Below are positions 15,253 through 24,246 of a stretch of 64,000 nucleotides of DNA, one piece after another; position 1 is the stretch's first letter; each line of letters opens with the position of its first letter. Source of the stretch: Streptomyces sp. R28. Lineage in GTDB: Bacteria > Actinomycetota > Actinomycetes > Streptomycetales > Streptomycetaceae. The position numbers and the translations under genes were made by a program. The DNA is taken from assembly GCF_041052385.1 (NCBI RefSeq), contig NZ_CP163439.1, forward strand, positions 1,787,001-1,851,000, given 5' to 3'. The notes below the pieces were generated by a model that ran no database searches, had not been told where the DNA came from, and saw only the letters and a list, made by a program, of their open reading frames with translations.

Positions 15253-15262
15253 GACTGCCTCC

Positions 15263-16150
15263 TCACATCCAGGCCGATCGCCACGTGGCAGTCAGCGCCG
15301 CTGTTCCGTTGTAGGTGCCGGACTGGAACTGGTAGCTGACGGTCGTCGGCCCGGCGCCCGCCGTTGCGGCCGGAATGGTGGGCCAGCCTGCCGACACGGT
15401 CATGAACCGGCGTCGGCTTACGGCGCCGTTGAGCATCACGGTGTGCGCGTCGGTATCGATGGTGAGGACGTCACCGCTGGCCAGATCCTGGCTGTAGATG
15501 AGCTGGCGCACCGTGCCGTCCGGGTAGAGGCAGGAAACGACCGGGGCGACGACGGGGCCCGCGATGGTGAGTACGGGCCGGGTGTCCATCGAGCCGAGGT
15601 TGGTGGCGCTGATCTGCCCCGAGACGGTGGTCGCACTGAACGTGATCGGGAATGTGACAGGGAAGGACAGGCCGCCGGTGGTGGAGGGCAGGCCGGTTGT
15701 GCCGGACTGCAGGGTGGTGCTGTAGCGGCGCGGATCGGCCGCGGTGACCAGGACCGACCAGGTCGCGGTGCGGTCGGTGACGTACTGGGTGAGCAGCTTG
15801 CCCGACCGCCTGACGGTCGCCTGCTTCGACGTGCTCTCCCATACGGTCAGCGTCGTGTCGGTCAGGGCGGCCGCCGCATACAGCTGCTCCATGGCGGCTT
15901 GCAGCGACGACCGGTCGGGAGCCTCCACCGTCCCCGACAGGGTGATCGGCCGTGACCCGAGGTAGACGGGGCTGGCCCACGTGCCGTGGTCGGCCTCTCG
16001 CTCCTGGTACTCGGCTCGCACCTCGGCGGAGTCCCATCCCTCCAGCCCTTGAAGGAACCAGGCCACCCCCGAGGAGTCCACGGCGCCCAGCCGCAGGGTT
16101 CCGAGGGTGACCTGCAGGCCGTCGATATCCGTGCCCGGAATGTAGGCCAC
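15263..16150 (-). CDS. Distal tail protein (Dit-like)
   Basis: 295 residues directly after the tape measure. The text FLQGLEGWDSAEVRAEYQER, then ASPVYLGSRPITLSGTVEAP and ATWSVLVTAADPRRYS, is characteristic of siphophage distal tail proteins in Streptomyces and Arthrobacter phages. Dit forms the hexameric ring connecting the tail tube to the baseplate. Confidence 0.82.
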   Translation of the reverse strand: MAYIPGTDIDGLQVTLGTLRLGAVDSSGVAWFLQGLEGWDSAEVRAEYQEREADHGTWASPVYLGSRPITLSGTVEAPDRSSLQAAMEQLYAAAALTDTTLTVWESTSKQATVRRSGKLLTQYVTDRTATWSVLVTAADPRRYSTTLQSGTTGLPSTTGGLSFPVTFPITFSATTVSGQISATNLGSMDTRPVLTIAGPVVAPVVSCLYPDGTVRQLIYSQDLASGDVLTIDTDAHTVMLNGAVSRRRFMTVSAGWPTIPAATAGAGPTTVSYQFQSGTYNGTAALTATWRSAWM

Positions 16151-16162
16151 CCGCGCCTCCTC

Positions 16163-19100
16163 TCATCCCACGAAGCTGATGACGCGGGCGATGTCGTGCG
16201 CCTGCTCGGCCGCGCTCTGCTTGGCCCCGTACAGGTTCACCTCGATGTGCCGGGTGACCTCGCGTGCGAGGGCCGCTGTCGAGCCGGAAGAGCTTGCGTA
16301 CCGGCCAGCCGGGGTGAGCCGGTAGCCCATGGCTGCCGCTGTCTTGGCGAGCAGCGCACGGGATCGAGTGCTGGCATTCCACGGGATCCACGATTCGGGC
16401 ACGCCGGCTTCGCCGCCCAGCACCATGGTGGGCCGGGTGAGGATGCCGCCGACCGCCATCGCCTTGCCGCCCTGCTGCACCCACTGGCGGACGAAGACGT
16501 CCTTGTTCGCTGCGGGCAACCCGCCGATCTGCTTGGTCATCTTCGGCACGAGCGCCTTGATCGTGGCCACGTCCAGTCCGGCCGCGATCAGTTCCGCGAA
16601 GCCGCGGTTCGGGCCACCCCGCAGGGTCGACAGCAGGACGAGCGAGTTTGCCAAGTCCTCGCCGGTGAGTGTGGACTGGGCTGTGGTGACGGTCTTGTTG
16701 GCTGCCGCGGCGGCCTTGGTGTTTCCTGCCGCTTCGTGGGCGAGCGCCATGGCGGAGGCGTCGCCTTGGGCGGCGAGGGCCTGGGCAAGGTTGCCGAATC
16801 CCTGCGCGGCCAGCTTCTGCAGGTCGGCGGCGAACTGCTGGTTCTCCTTGGTGGACGCGCCGAGCTGCTTGTTGAAGTCCGCCAGGGTCGCCTTGGCCAG
16901 GTCGCCGGTCTTCTGCAACTTGGCGACGATCGACTTGAACTGCTTGTCCGACGCTCCGGCAAGGGCGTTGACGAGGGCGTAGCCTTCCTCGCCCATCCCT
17001 TCGAGCATGGCCTTGAGTTCTTTGCCGCCCCGCTGTCCGATCTTCGTCAGGTTCTTGCGCCACTTCTCGGTCTCGGCCACCGACTCGTTGAGCTGTGTCT
17101 CGTAGCCCTTCAGGCTGAAAGCCCTGGGCACCCTGCCACCCTTGGCGAATCCGAGTTCCTTGTTCGCGGCGGCGACGTCCCTGCGCTCCTTGGAGACGGT
17201 GGAGTCGGCCTTCCGCTTCTCCGAACGCGCCTTGTCCCGACGCTCCTCCGCATCCTCCAGCTGCTTCCTGGTGTGCTTGCCCTTGCGGACCTTGGCCAGG
17301 TCCTTCTCGGCGTCCTTGAGCTTGTCGGCCGCCTTCTTCTGCTCCTTCAGCGCCTTGTTCAGGTCCGCCCAGGCCTTCTTAAGGTCCTCGATCTCCTGGT
17401 CGTAGCGCTGCTTGGCATCCGACGGACCGCCGAGCACAGGCTTGCCGGTCGGCGTGTAGGTGAACCCGGGGATACCGCCGTCCGCGAACCACTGCACGGC
17501 GCCGCCGAGGCGCCGCACGGTCTCCGCGGCGATCTGCCGGGAACGGGGACGCTTGGTGGGGGCGAGTGGAATGTACGCCTCGCCGCCGGTTTCCGGCTCT
17601 GCCCACACCCGCCACGCGCCGGGGCGGGCGATCTGAGCGATGTGGTTCTCCATGCCGCCCTGGGCGTAGCGGCGGACGAAGATGTTGCCGTTTGCGCTGC
17701 TGAGCTCGGCCGCGTTCTTCGCGGCCTGATTGGAGCCGCCGGAACGCTTCACGGATTCATAGATGGTCTGCCTGGTGGTCGTGATCGTGACGCTCTTGTT
17801 CCGCAGCGCCTCGATGGCCCTGCGTAGCGCGTCGACCGCGGACTTCTGCGTGCCGGTCGGCACGGTGATGACGACGTTCTTGCCCTTGGTGTCCTTGATC
17901 TTGAATCCGAGGGCTTCGAGCTGCTTGCGAGCTTCCGCTGTGGGCGCCCGCATCGTGATCGTCTTACCGTTGGTGTCGGCGATCTTCTTCCTGACCGCCT
18001 CAAGGTCAGTGATCGCACCTTTCGTCTTCGCGTCCACCCGGGTCACCTTCGAGCCCGGCAGCCTCAGGTACGCCTCGGTGAGCTTGTTGATCGCATCCGT
18101 CGAGAAGCCCGCGGCCTTCATCTGCTTGCGCAGCAGGGCGATGTCGCGCTCCAGGACCGCCTGGCCGGCCTCCTGGCTGCCCTTCTGCTCAGAGATGGCC
18201 TCCGCGTGCTCCATCGCAGCCTTCGCGGCGTCCAGGAACGCGGACTTGACCTTGCGGCCCTTATCGGAGGTGACGTCAAGGCTGCGGCCGTTGTCCTTGA
18301 CCGCCTCAGTCAGGTCGGCCAGGGACTGACGGAAGCTGATCTCCCGCTCGGCAGCACTGATCGAGACGCCGTTCAGCGTGTTCAGGGCGTCCGACAGCTT
18401 CTCCGCCTCGGTGCGCTGATCCTGCAGCTCGTCAGCGGTCAGACCCGCTTCCTGGCCGAGCTTGGCCTGCGCCTCTGCGGACAGTTGCGTCTGGGTGTCC
18501 GCGGCCGTCAGTGCCTCGGCATAGCCCGGCAGCAGCGTGCGCAGCTTCTCCGTGGACGTGCCCTGCTTCTCGGCTTCCCGCGCCATCTCCTGGAACGCGG
18601 CCGCGGCCACGTCCGGGGCGCCGCCTTCAACGAGATTGGCCAGTGCCTCATCGAAGCTCTTGATCTTCTTCGTGGCTTCGTCCAGCCCCGGGCCGCCCGC
18701 GTCCGTTGCCGGGTCGAACGTTCCAAAGAAGTCCTCCACCCGGTCCAGCGCGCCCGGGTGGGCAATGCGAGCCACCGCCTCGCCGAAGCCGTCCAGGTCT
18801 TTGCCGAACGTCTTGACGAGCTCGCCGGACGCCTTGCCGGTGCGCGACAGGTTCAGCAGCGCGTTCGCCATCTTCGTGACGCTCGGGGGTGCGTCCTCGA
18901 ACTTGCTGGTCAGCTCATCGATCGCCCATCCGGCCGCCGCGAGCCCGGCGACGACGACGCTGAGCCGCCCCAATCCCATCATCAGCGTGCGGGTGCGCGC
19001 CGCCGTCATCCCCATCGCGACCAGCGCGGTGCGGGTAGCCGCGATACGCGGGAGGAGAAGTAGCATGCCGGCGGCGACCAGCGACGCGGCCCCGGCAACT

Positions 19101-20227
19101 CCCGTGAAGCCGACCACGGCGTGCTGGAGGCCGGGGGGAAGCTGGTTGTAGGCGTTGACGAGCGCAGTGATCCACTGCGTCATCTGCCGCAGCGGCGCCT
19201 GCGCGGCCGAGCCACCCTCGATCAGCGCGACTTCCAAGGCGCCCTTCAGGCGCTCCAGATCACCCGCAAGGTTGTCCGTCTGTACGGCGGCCATGCGAGA
19301 GGCGGCGCCTTGGTCGTTCACGGACTTGACGTACTTGCTGATGCCGTCGGCGCCCAGCTCATACATGATCGTCGCGGAGCGGACAGCGTCCGCACCGAAG
19401 ATGGTCGCCATGGCCGCGTTGCGGGCCTCCGGCGTCAGCTTGGAGAACGACGTCTTCATCCGGGCGGCGAGCTCGTTGAGCCCCACGAACTTGCCGGTGG
19501 AGTCGTAGGCGGAGAATCCGATCTGGTCCATCATCTGCGCGGCTTCTTTGGACTGCGGGACCAGCCTCTGCAGCATGACCTTGAGCGACGTACCGGCATC
19601 CGAGCCGATCAGGGCGTGGTCGGCGAAGGCCGCCAAGGTGCCGACCGTGTCCTCGATGGACAGGCCCGTCTGGTGGGCGAGCAGACCGCCCATGCGCAGC
19701 GACATGCCCAGCCCGTGCACGTCCGCCGCCGACTTGTTGGCGCCCGCGGCCAGCAGGTCGGCCACGTGCGTCACGTCTTTGCCCGCCAGCCCGAACGTGT
19801 TCATCGCCTGAGCTGAGACGACCGCCGCCTCCGTCAGATCCACCTGTCCCGACGCGGCCAGCGCCAGTGCACCCTTCAACGCGCCGCCGGTGATGTCCGC
19901 GACCTTCACGCCGGCACGGGCCAACTCGGCCTCCGCGTTGGCGGCCTCGGTCGCCGTGTAGCTGGTGGTCTTGCCGGCCTCCAGGGCCGCCGCCCGCAGC
20001 TTGGCCATGTCCTGGGCGGACGCGCCGGTCACCGCACGCACGTTGGACAGCGCCTTATCGAACTTCGCGGCGGAGGCTGCGGCGGCGGCGAACCCGGCGA
20101 CCATCGCGGTACCCACCGCCGCTCCCGCTCCGGCCAGCTGCGACGTGTCGCGCGCGGCCCGGCGCATGCCGCGGGTGTACTGGTTGACGTCTGCGACCAG
20201 CCGGACGGTGACGGTGCGAGTGGCCAC
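16163..20227 (-). CDS. Tail tape measure protein
   Basis: 1354 residues, by far the longest gene in the window. The N-terminus has the TP901-type tape measure domain (FDKALSNVRAVTGASAQDMA, KTTSYTATEAANAEAELARA). Hydrophobic helices near residues 35-55 and 380-430 could insert into the host membrane. Long Lys/Glu/Ala coiled coils fill the rest (KALKEQKKAADKLKDAEKDL). At about 0.15 nm per residue it implies a tail near 200 nm. It follows the tail assembly chaperones, as expected. Confidence 0.95.
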   Translation of the reverse strand: MATRTVTVRLVADVNQYTRGMRRAARDTSQLAGAGAAVGTAMVAGFAAAAASAAKFDKALSNVRAVTGASAQDMAKLRAAALEAGKTTSYTATEAANAEAELARAGVKVADITGGALKGALALAASGQVDLTEAAVVSAQAMNTFGLAGKDVTHVADLLAAGANKSAADVHGLGMSLRMGGLLAHQTGLSIEDTVGTLAAFADHALIGSDAGTSLKVMLQRLVPQSKEAAQMMDQIGFSAYDSTGKFVGLNELAARMKTSFSKLTPEARNAAMATIFGADAVRSATIMYELGADGISKYVKSVNDQGAASRMAAVQTDNLAGDLERLKGALEVALIEGGSAAQAPLRQMTQWITALVNAYNQLPPGLQHAVVGFTGVAGAASLVAAGMLLLLPRIAATRTALVAMGMTAARTRTLMMGLGRLSVVVAGLAAAGWAIDELTSKFEDAPPSVTKMANALLNLSRTGKASGELVKTFGKDLDGFGEAVARIAHPGALDRVEDFFGTFDPATDAGGPGLDEATKKIKSFDEALANLVEGGAPDVAAAAFQEMAREAEKQGTSTEKLRTLLPGYAEALTAADTQTQLSAEAQAKLGQEAGLTADELQDQRTEAEKLSDALNTLNGVSISAAEREISFRQSLADLTEAVKDNGRSLDVTSDKGRKVKSAFLDAAKAAMEHAEAISEQKGSQEAGQAVLERDIALLRKQMKAAGFSTDAINKLTEAYLRLPGSKVTRVDAKTKGAITDLEAVRKKIADTNGKTITMRAPTAEARKQLEALGFKIKDTKGKNVVITVPTGTQKSAVDALRRAIEALRNKSVTITTTRQTIYESVKRSGGSNQAAKNAAELSSANGNIFVRRYAQGGMENHIAQIARPGAWRVWAEPETGGEAYIPLAPTKRPRSRQIAAETVRRLGGAVQWFADGGIPGFTYTPTGKPVLGGPSDAKQRYDQEIEDLKKAWADLNKALKEQKKAADKLKDAEKDLAKVRKGKHTRKQLEDAEERRDKARSEKRKADSTVSKERRDVAAANKELGFAKGGRVPRAFSLKGYETQLNESVAETEKWRKNLTKIGQRGGKELKAMLEGMGEEGYALVNALAGASDKQFKSIVAKLQKTGDLAKATLADFNKQLGASTKENQQFAADLQKLAAQGFGNLAQALAAQGDASAMALAHEAAGNTKAAAAANKTVTTAQSTLTGEDLANSLVLLSTLRGGPNRGFAELIAAGLDVATIKALVPKMTKQIGGLPAANKDVFVRQWVQQGGKAMAVGGILTRPTMVLGGEAGVPESWIPWNASTRSRALLAKTAAAMGYRLTPAGRYASSSGSTAALAREVTRHIEVNLYGAKQSAAEQAHDIARVISFVG

Positions 20228-20241
20228 GGCTCACCCCCGTC

Positions 20242-20601
20242 TCATGTGCGCCGTTCGATGTGGACGTGCAGGCCGTCCGTGTCGCCGTGGTTGTCCTGGT
20301 GGGCCTTTACGGCCTTGGCCGATGTGCCGCAGGCGTGGCATTTCACGAGGTGCGCCTTGTAGGCGAATTCACTGTCGGGGTCAGTGACTTCACCCCAGGG
20401 GTGGCCGCATTCGGGGCAGGCGTCCGCCTCAACCTCCAGCAGCGCCATGGCCCAGGCCCGGTCCTCGTCCAGCCACAGCGGTTCCCCGTCGGCGACGACC
20501 CGCCCCATAAACACGCTGCGCGGCACACCCCAGGCTCGGGCCGCTTCTAGCTCTCGTCGCCAAGGGCCGCCAGCAGTGCGGAGGCGGCCAACGAGAAAGG
20601 G
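20242..20601 (-). CDS. Tail assembly chaperone, downstream (T) frame made by -1 frameshift
   Basis: The open frame continues from the slippery site at 20595-20601, reading RRELEAARAWGVPRSVFMGR, then DEDRAWAMALLEVEADACPE and CGHPWGE. This is typical of the C-terminal extension of actinophage tail chaperones, with a Cys-pair zinc motif (CPECGH, CHAC). An independent GTG at 20526 exists, but conserved-looking coding before it (ELEAARAW) argues for fusion to the upstream gene. The G-T fusion guides tail tube assembly on the tape measure. Confidence 0.8.
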   Translation of the reverse strand, partial: PFLVGRLRTAGGPWRRELEAARAWGVPRSVFMGRVVADGEPLWLDEDRAWAMALLEVEADACPECGHPWGEVTDPDSEFAYKAHLVKCHACGTSAKAVKAHQDNHGDTDGLHVHIERRT

Positions 20602-21068
20602 ACGATGTCCGAGGCGTTGTGCACGTCCCAGGCCGCGTCAAAGAGTTTCTTGATCTCGCCCTCGTTGATGACCTCGAACAGCTCGACGGCCTGATCTTCC
20701 GTCATCACCGGATCCACGCACGAAGCGGCGATCAGGGCGCGCGGGAACGTCTCCGAGTCGAAGGCCTGACTGTCGTCCTTCGCCGGATGCGCGGCCATCA
20801 GATCCGAGTAGGACTTGTCGCCGACATATCGCAACTTGAACGGGACCTCGGCCGCGCGGGCCTGCTCGCGCAGCGCCTTCATCTGCTCGGCGAGGGCCCG
20901 GCCCGGGTGTACGTCGGTGAGGTCCTGCGGCTCCCAGTCCGACGACACCCGCGACAGTTCGTCCTGCAGCCGGTCCAGCTCGCCCGCGACATCTCCCGCG
21001 ATGCACACCATGACGGTGCGCTCGCGGGGCTTCGCCTTCGCGAGGATGTCCTCGATACTGCTGGCCAT
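20547..21068 (-). CDS. Tail assembly chaperone, upstream (G) frame
   Basis: 173 residues starting MASSIEDILAKAKPRERTVM. The middle (LRYVGDKSYSDLMAAHPAKD) and the end (NASDIVPFSLAASALLAALG) fit the first half of siphophage tail assembly chaperones, which lie between the major tail protein and the tape measure. The zero frame stops at 20547; a minority of ribosomes should slip at CCCTTTC to make the longer form. The start overlaps the previous stop (TGATG). Confidence 0.85.
   Translation of the reverse strand: MASSIEDILAKAKPRERTVMVCIAGDVAGELDRLQDELSRVSSDWEPQDLTDVHPGRALAEQMKALREQARAAEVPFKLRYVGDKSYSDLMAAHPAKDDSQAFDSETFPRALIAASCVDPVMTEDQAVELFEVINEGEIKKLFDAAWDVHNASDIVPFSLAASALLAALGDES
20595..20601 (-). 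promoter_or_regulatory. -1 ribosomal slippery heptamer
   Basis: On the minus strand the zero frame reads GTC-CCT-TTC-TCG. The heptamer C-CCT-TTC is a canonical X-XXY-YYZ site, and slipping by -1 (CCC-TTT) opens a frame that runs without stop to 20242. Confidence 0.75.
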
Positions 21069-21280
21069 CAGGCGTCTCCTTGCTTCAGCTTCTCGCGGAG
21101 GACGTCGCCGATCTCCAGCAGCGCTTGCGCTACCGCAATGGTGGCGGTGGCCTGCACCTTGGCCGCGTTGGCCATGACGATGTCGGTGGGAACGCGGCCG
21201 TTCGGCAGTCCGTTGAGTTCGGCTGCGGCCTGATCAAGGGCCTTCTCGGCGAGCTGCCGGTAGCTGGGTACGCCCGCCAT
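21068..21280 (-). CDS. Small helical protein of the tail block, 70 residues
   Basis: Helical sequence (SYRQLAEKALDQAAAELNGL, AKVQATATIAVAQALLEIGD) coupled by TGATG overlaps to the major tail gene before it and the chaperone gene after it. No family was recognised; a tail assembly accessory role is inferred from position. Confidence 0.65.
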   Translation of the reverse strand: MAGVPSYRQLAEKALDQAAAELNGLPNGRVPTDIVMANAAKVQATATIAVAQALLEIGDVLREKLKQGDA

Positions 21281-21759
21281 CAGGCCACCGTGGCGGCGGT
21301 CGCGGGCGGAGCGGTGACCTTCATCGGCGAGATGAACTTCATGACCTCATTGGCCGCCGGGCTGACGTTCTGGGGCTCGCCGCAGGTGATGGGGTACACC
21401 TCGCACTTCTGGGAGGCCGCCCAGGCGGTTGCGTAGTCGACACCGCGGCGCACCACCAGGTAACCGGACACCCCGTACTTGAGGGTGGTGTACGGGAGGT
21501 CTTCGCCGCCGGTGGTGCCGCGCTTGAACGTCACCTCGGTGTCGTAGCCGACGCGGCCGACGGTCTTGGTGTCGAACGTCGAGGCGAGGCTGGACGTGTC
21601 GACATCCGCCGTGGACGGGTCGATCTTCAGGCCGTCCGGGGTGACGCGGGCGGTGAAGTCCGATCCCGCGTTCAGTTCGGTCGTGGTCGGCGCGTTGATG
21701 TTGGCGATGCTGCTCGCCCACACAACCTTGGTCTTTCCGTCGTTGATCAGGTCAGACAT
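21280..21759 (-). CDS. Major tail protein
   Basis: 159 residues starting MSDLINDGKTKVVWASSIAN. The layout NINAPTTTELNAGSDFTARV, then TFKRGTTGGEDLPYTTLKYG and GYLVVRRGVDY, is characteristic of tail tube subunits of actinophage siphoviruses. It is upstream of the chaperones and tape measure. A terminator-like hairpin just upstream (21785-21801) may set its own expression level. Confidence 0.88.
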   Translation of the reverse strand: MSDLINDGKTKVVWASSIANINAPTTTELNAGSDFTARVTPDGLKIDPSTADVDTSSLASTFDTKTVGRVGYDTEVTFKRGTTGGEDLPYTTLKYGVSGYLVVRRGVDYATAWAASQKCEVYPITCGEPQNVSPAANEVMKFISPMKVTAPPATAATVA

Positions 21760-21778
21760 GGACCCTCCTCAGGGCATG

Positions 21779-21801
21779 AAAAAAGCCCCGGACGACGGGG
21801 C
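21779..21801 (-). terminator. Intra-operon hairpin with T-run before the major tail gene
   Basis: Stem GCCCCG/CGGGGC with a 5-base loop, followed on the minus strand by TTTTTT. It sits between the gene at 21821 and the major tail protein, so it probably attenuates read-through. Confidence 0.65.
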
Positions 21802-21820
21802 GAACAGGACGGGATGGGCG

Positions 21821-22153
21821 TCAGATGACGAGACTGGCGACGGTGACGCTGGTCGTCGACGAGTAGGTGATCGCGGCGGTCTGACCGTCGGCGGCCGAAG
21901 CGAACAGGTCGGAGGTGATCGGACCGATCATCTTGTCGCCCGTCGTCGCGGGCACCGTCACGACGAGGTCCGCGACACCCTGGCCACGGATCTTGCCCGT
22001 GGCGGTGATCGTGACCGTCATCGACGAGCCGTTCGTGTTCTTGACGTGCAGGAACGACCGCTCGCCACACGTCACCGTGGTCGAGGCGGCAGCAGCCGAA
22101 TACGTGGGGGTCAGGCCGCTCAGGGCGACGACCTGCTGCGCGAGAAGCGCCAT
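21821..22153 (-). CDS. Small beta-rich tail/decoration protein, 110 residues
   Basis: Thr/Val/Ala-rich beta sequence (SAAAASTTVTCGERSFLHVK, SMTVTITATGKIRGQGVADL). It resembles small immunoglobulin-like or decoration proteins in phage tail regions. It lies between the tail terminator and the major tail protein. Confidence 0.65.
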   Translation of the reverse strand: MALLAQQVVALSGLTPTYSAAAASTTVTCGERSFLHVKNTNGSSMTVTITATGKIRGQGVADLVVTVPATTGDKMIGPITSDLFASAADGQTAAITYSSTTSVTVASLVI

Positions 22154-22166
22154 GAGAGGACTCCTG

Positions 22167-22580
22167 TCAGGCGGGGATGGACTTGATCCGGTACTGCACC
22201 GGCACGAACCAGGAGGGCGGGTTGGTGTCGTCGTCACGCTGCGCCGGAGGCCCGCCCAAATCCTCCGGCCGCCATGCTGAGCGGCCCTCCACCGACAGAG
22301 GGCCGCTCAGTGCCTGCCGCACCTTGTCCGCCACCCACAGGCAACGCTCCAGAGAGCCGCCCACGCAGGTCACTTGGAAGGTGGCCATGAAGTCGGTGCG
22401 CTGGTCCGCCAGCGATTCCCGGACCGCCTCCCCGGGCTCCGGGTACAGCACGCAGTACTTGTCCGGCGGCACCCAGCCCGATGACGCGGGGACCCCGCCG
22501 AGATAGACGGCGAGGGCAGGGATGGTCTCCAGCGCCGCCTGCACCGCATCGACGTGCGGCAGAACCGTGGGAGTAGTCAC
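22167..22580 (-). CDS. Tail terminator / minor tail protein
   Basis: 137 residues from a GTG. The text LPHVDAVQAALETIPALAVY and RTDFMATFQVTCVGGSLERC WWVADKV-like segment match the tail terminator (gpU-like) position and style in actinophages. It caps the tail tube and joins it to the head connector. Confidence 0.72.
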   Translation of the reverse strand: MTTPTVLPHVDAVQAALETIPALAVYLGGVPASSGWVPPDKYCVLYPEPGEAVRESLADQRTDFMATFQVTCVGGSLERCLWVADKVRQALSGPLSVEGRSAWRPEDLGGPPAQRDDDTNPPSWFVPVQYRIKSIPA

Positions 22581-22584
22581 CAGA

Positions 22585-22983
22585 TCACCACCAGGCCAAA
22601 CCGCGGGCGACGATGATCGCCATCTGAGCCTCGAACCGCGGCTCCTCAACGTCCAGCGCCCGGCCGCCGTCTCGGTGCGGCGGATTCTTCACCGAGCCGT
22701 ACTCCAAGATGTTGCCGAGCGCGCCCTGCGGGCCGCCCTTGTCCGGGCCGATCGTCGCCATGATGATGTCCGGCCCGTAGGCGGCGATGTCGAAGCCGAT
22801 GGTGCGCGGGTAGTGCGGAGCGTGCCGCCCGGACGAGGCACGGGCGTTGGCTCGCCAGTCCCGCTTGATGTTCATCGCACCCCGCACCGTCACCGCCCGC
22901 GCATCCCTGCGCGCACGCGGAACTGCACGAGCCAGATGGCGTTCCAGGCGACGCACATCGGACATGTCGAAACGAGCACTCAC
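22585..22983 (-). CDS. HK97 gp10-like head-tail joining protein
   Basis: 132 residues. An N-terminal basic helix (RRLERHLARAVPRARRDARA) is followed by the conserved IGFDIAAYGPDIIMATIGPD and LGNILEYGSVKNPPHRDG, typical of the gp10-like/minor tail family. The GTG at 22983 overlaps the previous stop (GTGA). Confidence 0.8.
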   Translation of the reverse strand: MSARFDMSDVRRLERHLARAVPRARRDARAVTVRGAMNIKRDWRANARASSGRHAPHYPRTIGFDIAAYGPDIIMATIGPDKGGPQGALGNILEYGSVKNPPHRDGGRALDVEEPRFEAQMAIIVARGLAWW

Positions 22984-23393
22984 GACCGGTCCTCCGTCCT
23001 GATCCGCCACGCCGTCGCCTGATCAGAGAACGCCGCACCCGTCACCCACAGGACCAGGCCGACCATGCGCGCATCCGGCGACGCCGTCACCTCAACCCGC
23101 ATCCCCGGAAGCACGCGCGTGCCACCCGGCAACGACGTGGCCCACGGCAGCTGCACCTCGTACTCACGCAGCACCAACTCGCGCTCGCCGGCCTCGGCCT
23201 CCTCCCCCGTCGACTGAGCGATCGCCTTCACCCTGGCCTTGCCCGCATACAGCGTCGTCTGGACGCCCGGCACGGTGTTACCCGTCGTCCGGTCGAAGGA
23301 GTCCGCCCCCTGCGAGTACAGGCGGACCGTGTCCCGCATCCGCGCCTCGGCCGCCCGACGACCCGCGGCGAGCACGGTGTCCAGCTGGCTCAC
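22980..23393 (-). CDS. Head-tail stopper (DUF6093-like)
   Basis: 137 residues starting MSQLDTVLAAGRRAAEARMR DT with VRLYSQGADSFDRTTGNTVP and VLPGMRVEVTASPDARMVG. This pattern fits the DUF6093/head closure family that seals the portal channel after packaging. Confidence 0.8.
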   Translation of the reverse strand: MSQLDTVLAAGRRAAEARMRDTVRLYSQGADSFDRTTGNTVPGVQTTLYAGKARVKAIAQSTGEEAEAGERELVLREYEVQLPWATSLPGGTRVLPGMRVEVTASPDARMVGLVLWVTGAAFSDQATAWRIRTEDRS

Positions 23394-23959
23394 CGCAGCC
23401 CCACCGTGCCGATGCGGCGCCGGAAGTCACCCAGCATGGACTTGTGGGCCTCTGACAGGGCACCAAGCCCGAGCGACTCCGCGGCGAGCGTGCGACTGTA
23501 GTCGTCGATCGCCTCCTGCCTGAGCATCCCCGGATTCGACACCGTCGACGACGCCAGATCCAGGCACACCGCCCGCACCTCGTCCGGAATCTCATCCCAA
23601 CCGTGCGTATACGTCACCTGCACAATGCCCGGATCCGGATACGACGACGTGCCCGGCAGACAATGCCAGCCACCCGTCCGCAGCAGCCGATCCCCGGACA
23701 ACACCCAGTCGTTGAGGACCAGCGCATTGACCTTCACCTCGGCCACCGAGACGACCGGCCGCTGCGGCAGCACCAACTCGGCGCAGTCAAGGACCCGTAG
23801 CTGCGCCACATCGTCCGTGACGCGGGTGATGGTCTGCCGCGTCCACCGGCGGATCACAGCCGATGCAGACGCCAGCGCCAACTCGGCCGCAGCCGCATCG
23901 ACCGGCGCCTGCATCATCGCGGCCAGTTCAGCCGCCGTAGCGAACGGAGGAAGAGCCAC
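23390..23959 (-). CDS. Head-tail adaptor (connector)
   Basis: 189 residues starting MALPPFATAAELAAMMQAPV. Typical connector features are the ASASAVIRRWTRQTITRV helix, a beta region with QRPVVSVAEVKVNALVL and the YTHGWDEIPDEVRAVCLDLA motif. It binds the portal ring and starts the neck. The stop overlaps the next gene's start. Confidence 0.85.
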   Translation of the reverse strand: MALPPFATAAELAAMMQAPVDAAAAELALASASAVIRRWTRQTITRVTDDVAQLRVLDCAELVLPQRPVVSVAEVKVNALVLNDWVLSGDRLLRTGGWHCLPGTSSYPDPGIVQVTYTHGWDEIPDEVRAVCLDLASSTVSNPGMLRQEAIDDYSRTLAAESLGLGALSEAHKSMLGDFRRRIGTVGLR

Positions 23960-23974
23960 GGCGACCTCCCCTCA

Positions 23975-24235
23975 TCAGCGCAGTCGGGCGTCGTCGTCGA
24001 GCTTCTGCCGGACTTCCCGCCCGTGGCCGGCGTCCGTCTCCGGAGTCGGCTTGCCTTCGACGACGCCGGCCACCGAATAGTGCTCGTTCGGCGTGGGGTC
24101 AACCTCGACGCCGAAGAAGCCCTGCTCCTGCGCCTTGTCGGTGGCCCGCTGAACCGCCTTGGCCACCTCGTCACCCTCGGGAACGGGCTGATTCTGCGGC
24201 TCTTCGGCCGGCTTGTTGGGTCGCGTTGCAGCCAT
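23975..24235 (-). CDS. Small acidic head-region protein, 86 residues
   Basis: A hydrophilic protein (NKPAEEPQNQPVPEGDEVAK, TDAGHGREVRQKLDDDARL) between the head decoration candidate and the connector. No family was recognised. Confidence 0.6.
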   Translation of the reverse strand: MAATRPNKPAEEPQNQPVPEGDEVAKAVQRATDKAQEQGFFGVEVDPTPNEHYSVAGVVEGKPTPETDAGHGREVRQKLDDDARLR

Positions 24236-24246
24236 GGGTCTGCTCC

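Noticed and set aside
15471..17063. 530-codon second minus-strand frame crossing the tape measure and distal tail genes
   Set aside because: It crosses gene boundaries in another frame, is Arg/Gly/Pro-rich and resembles no protein.
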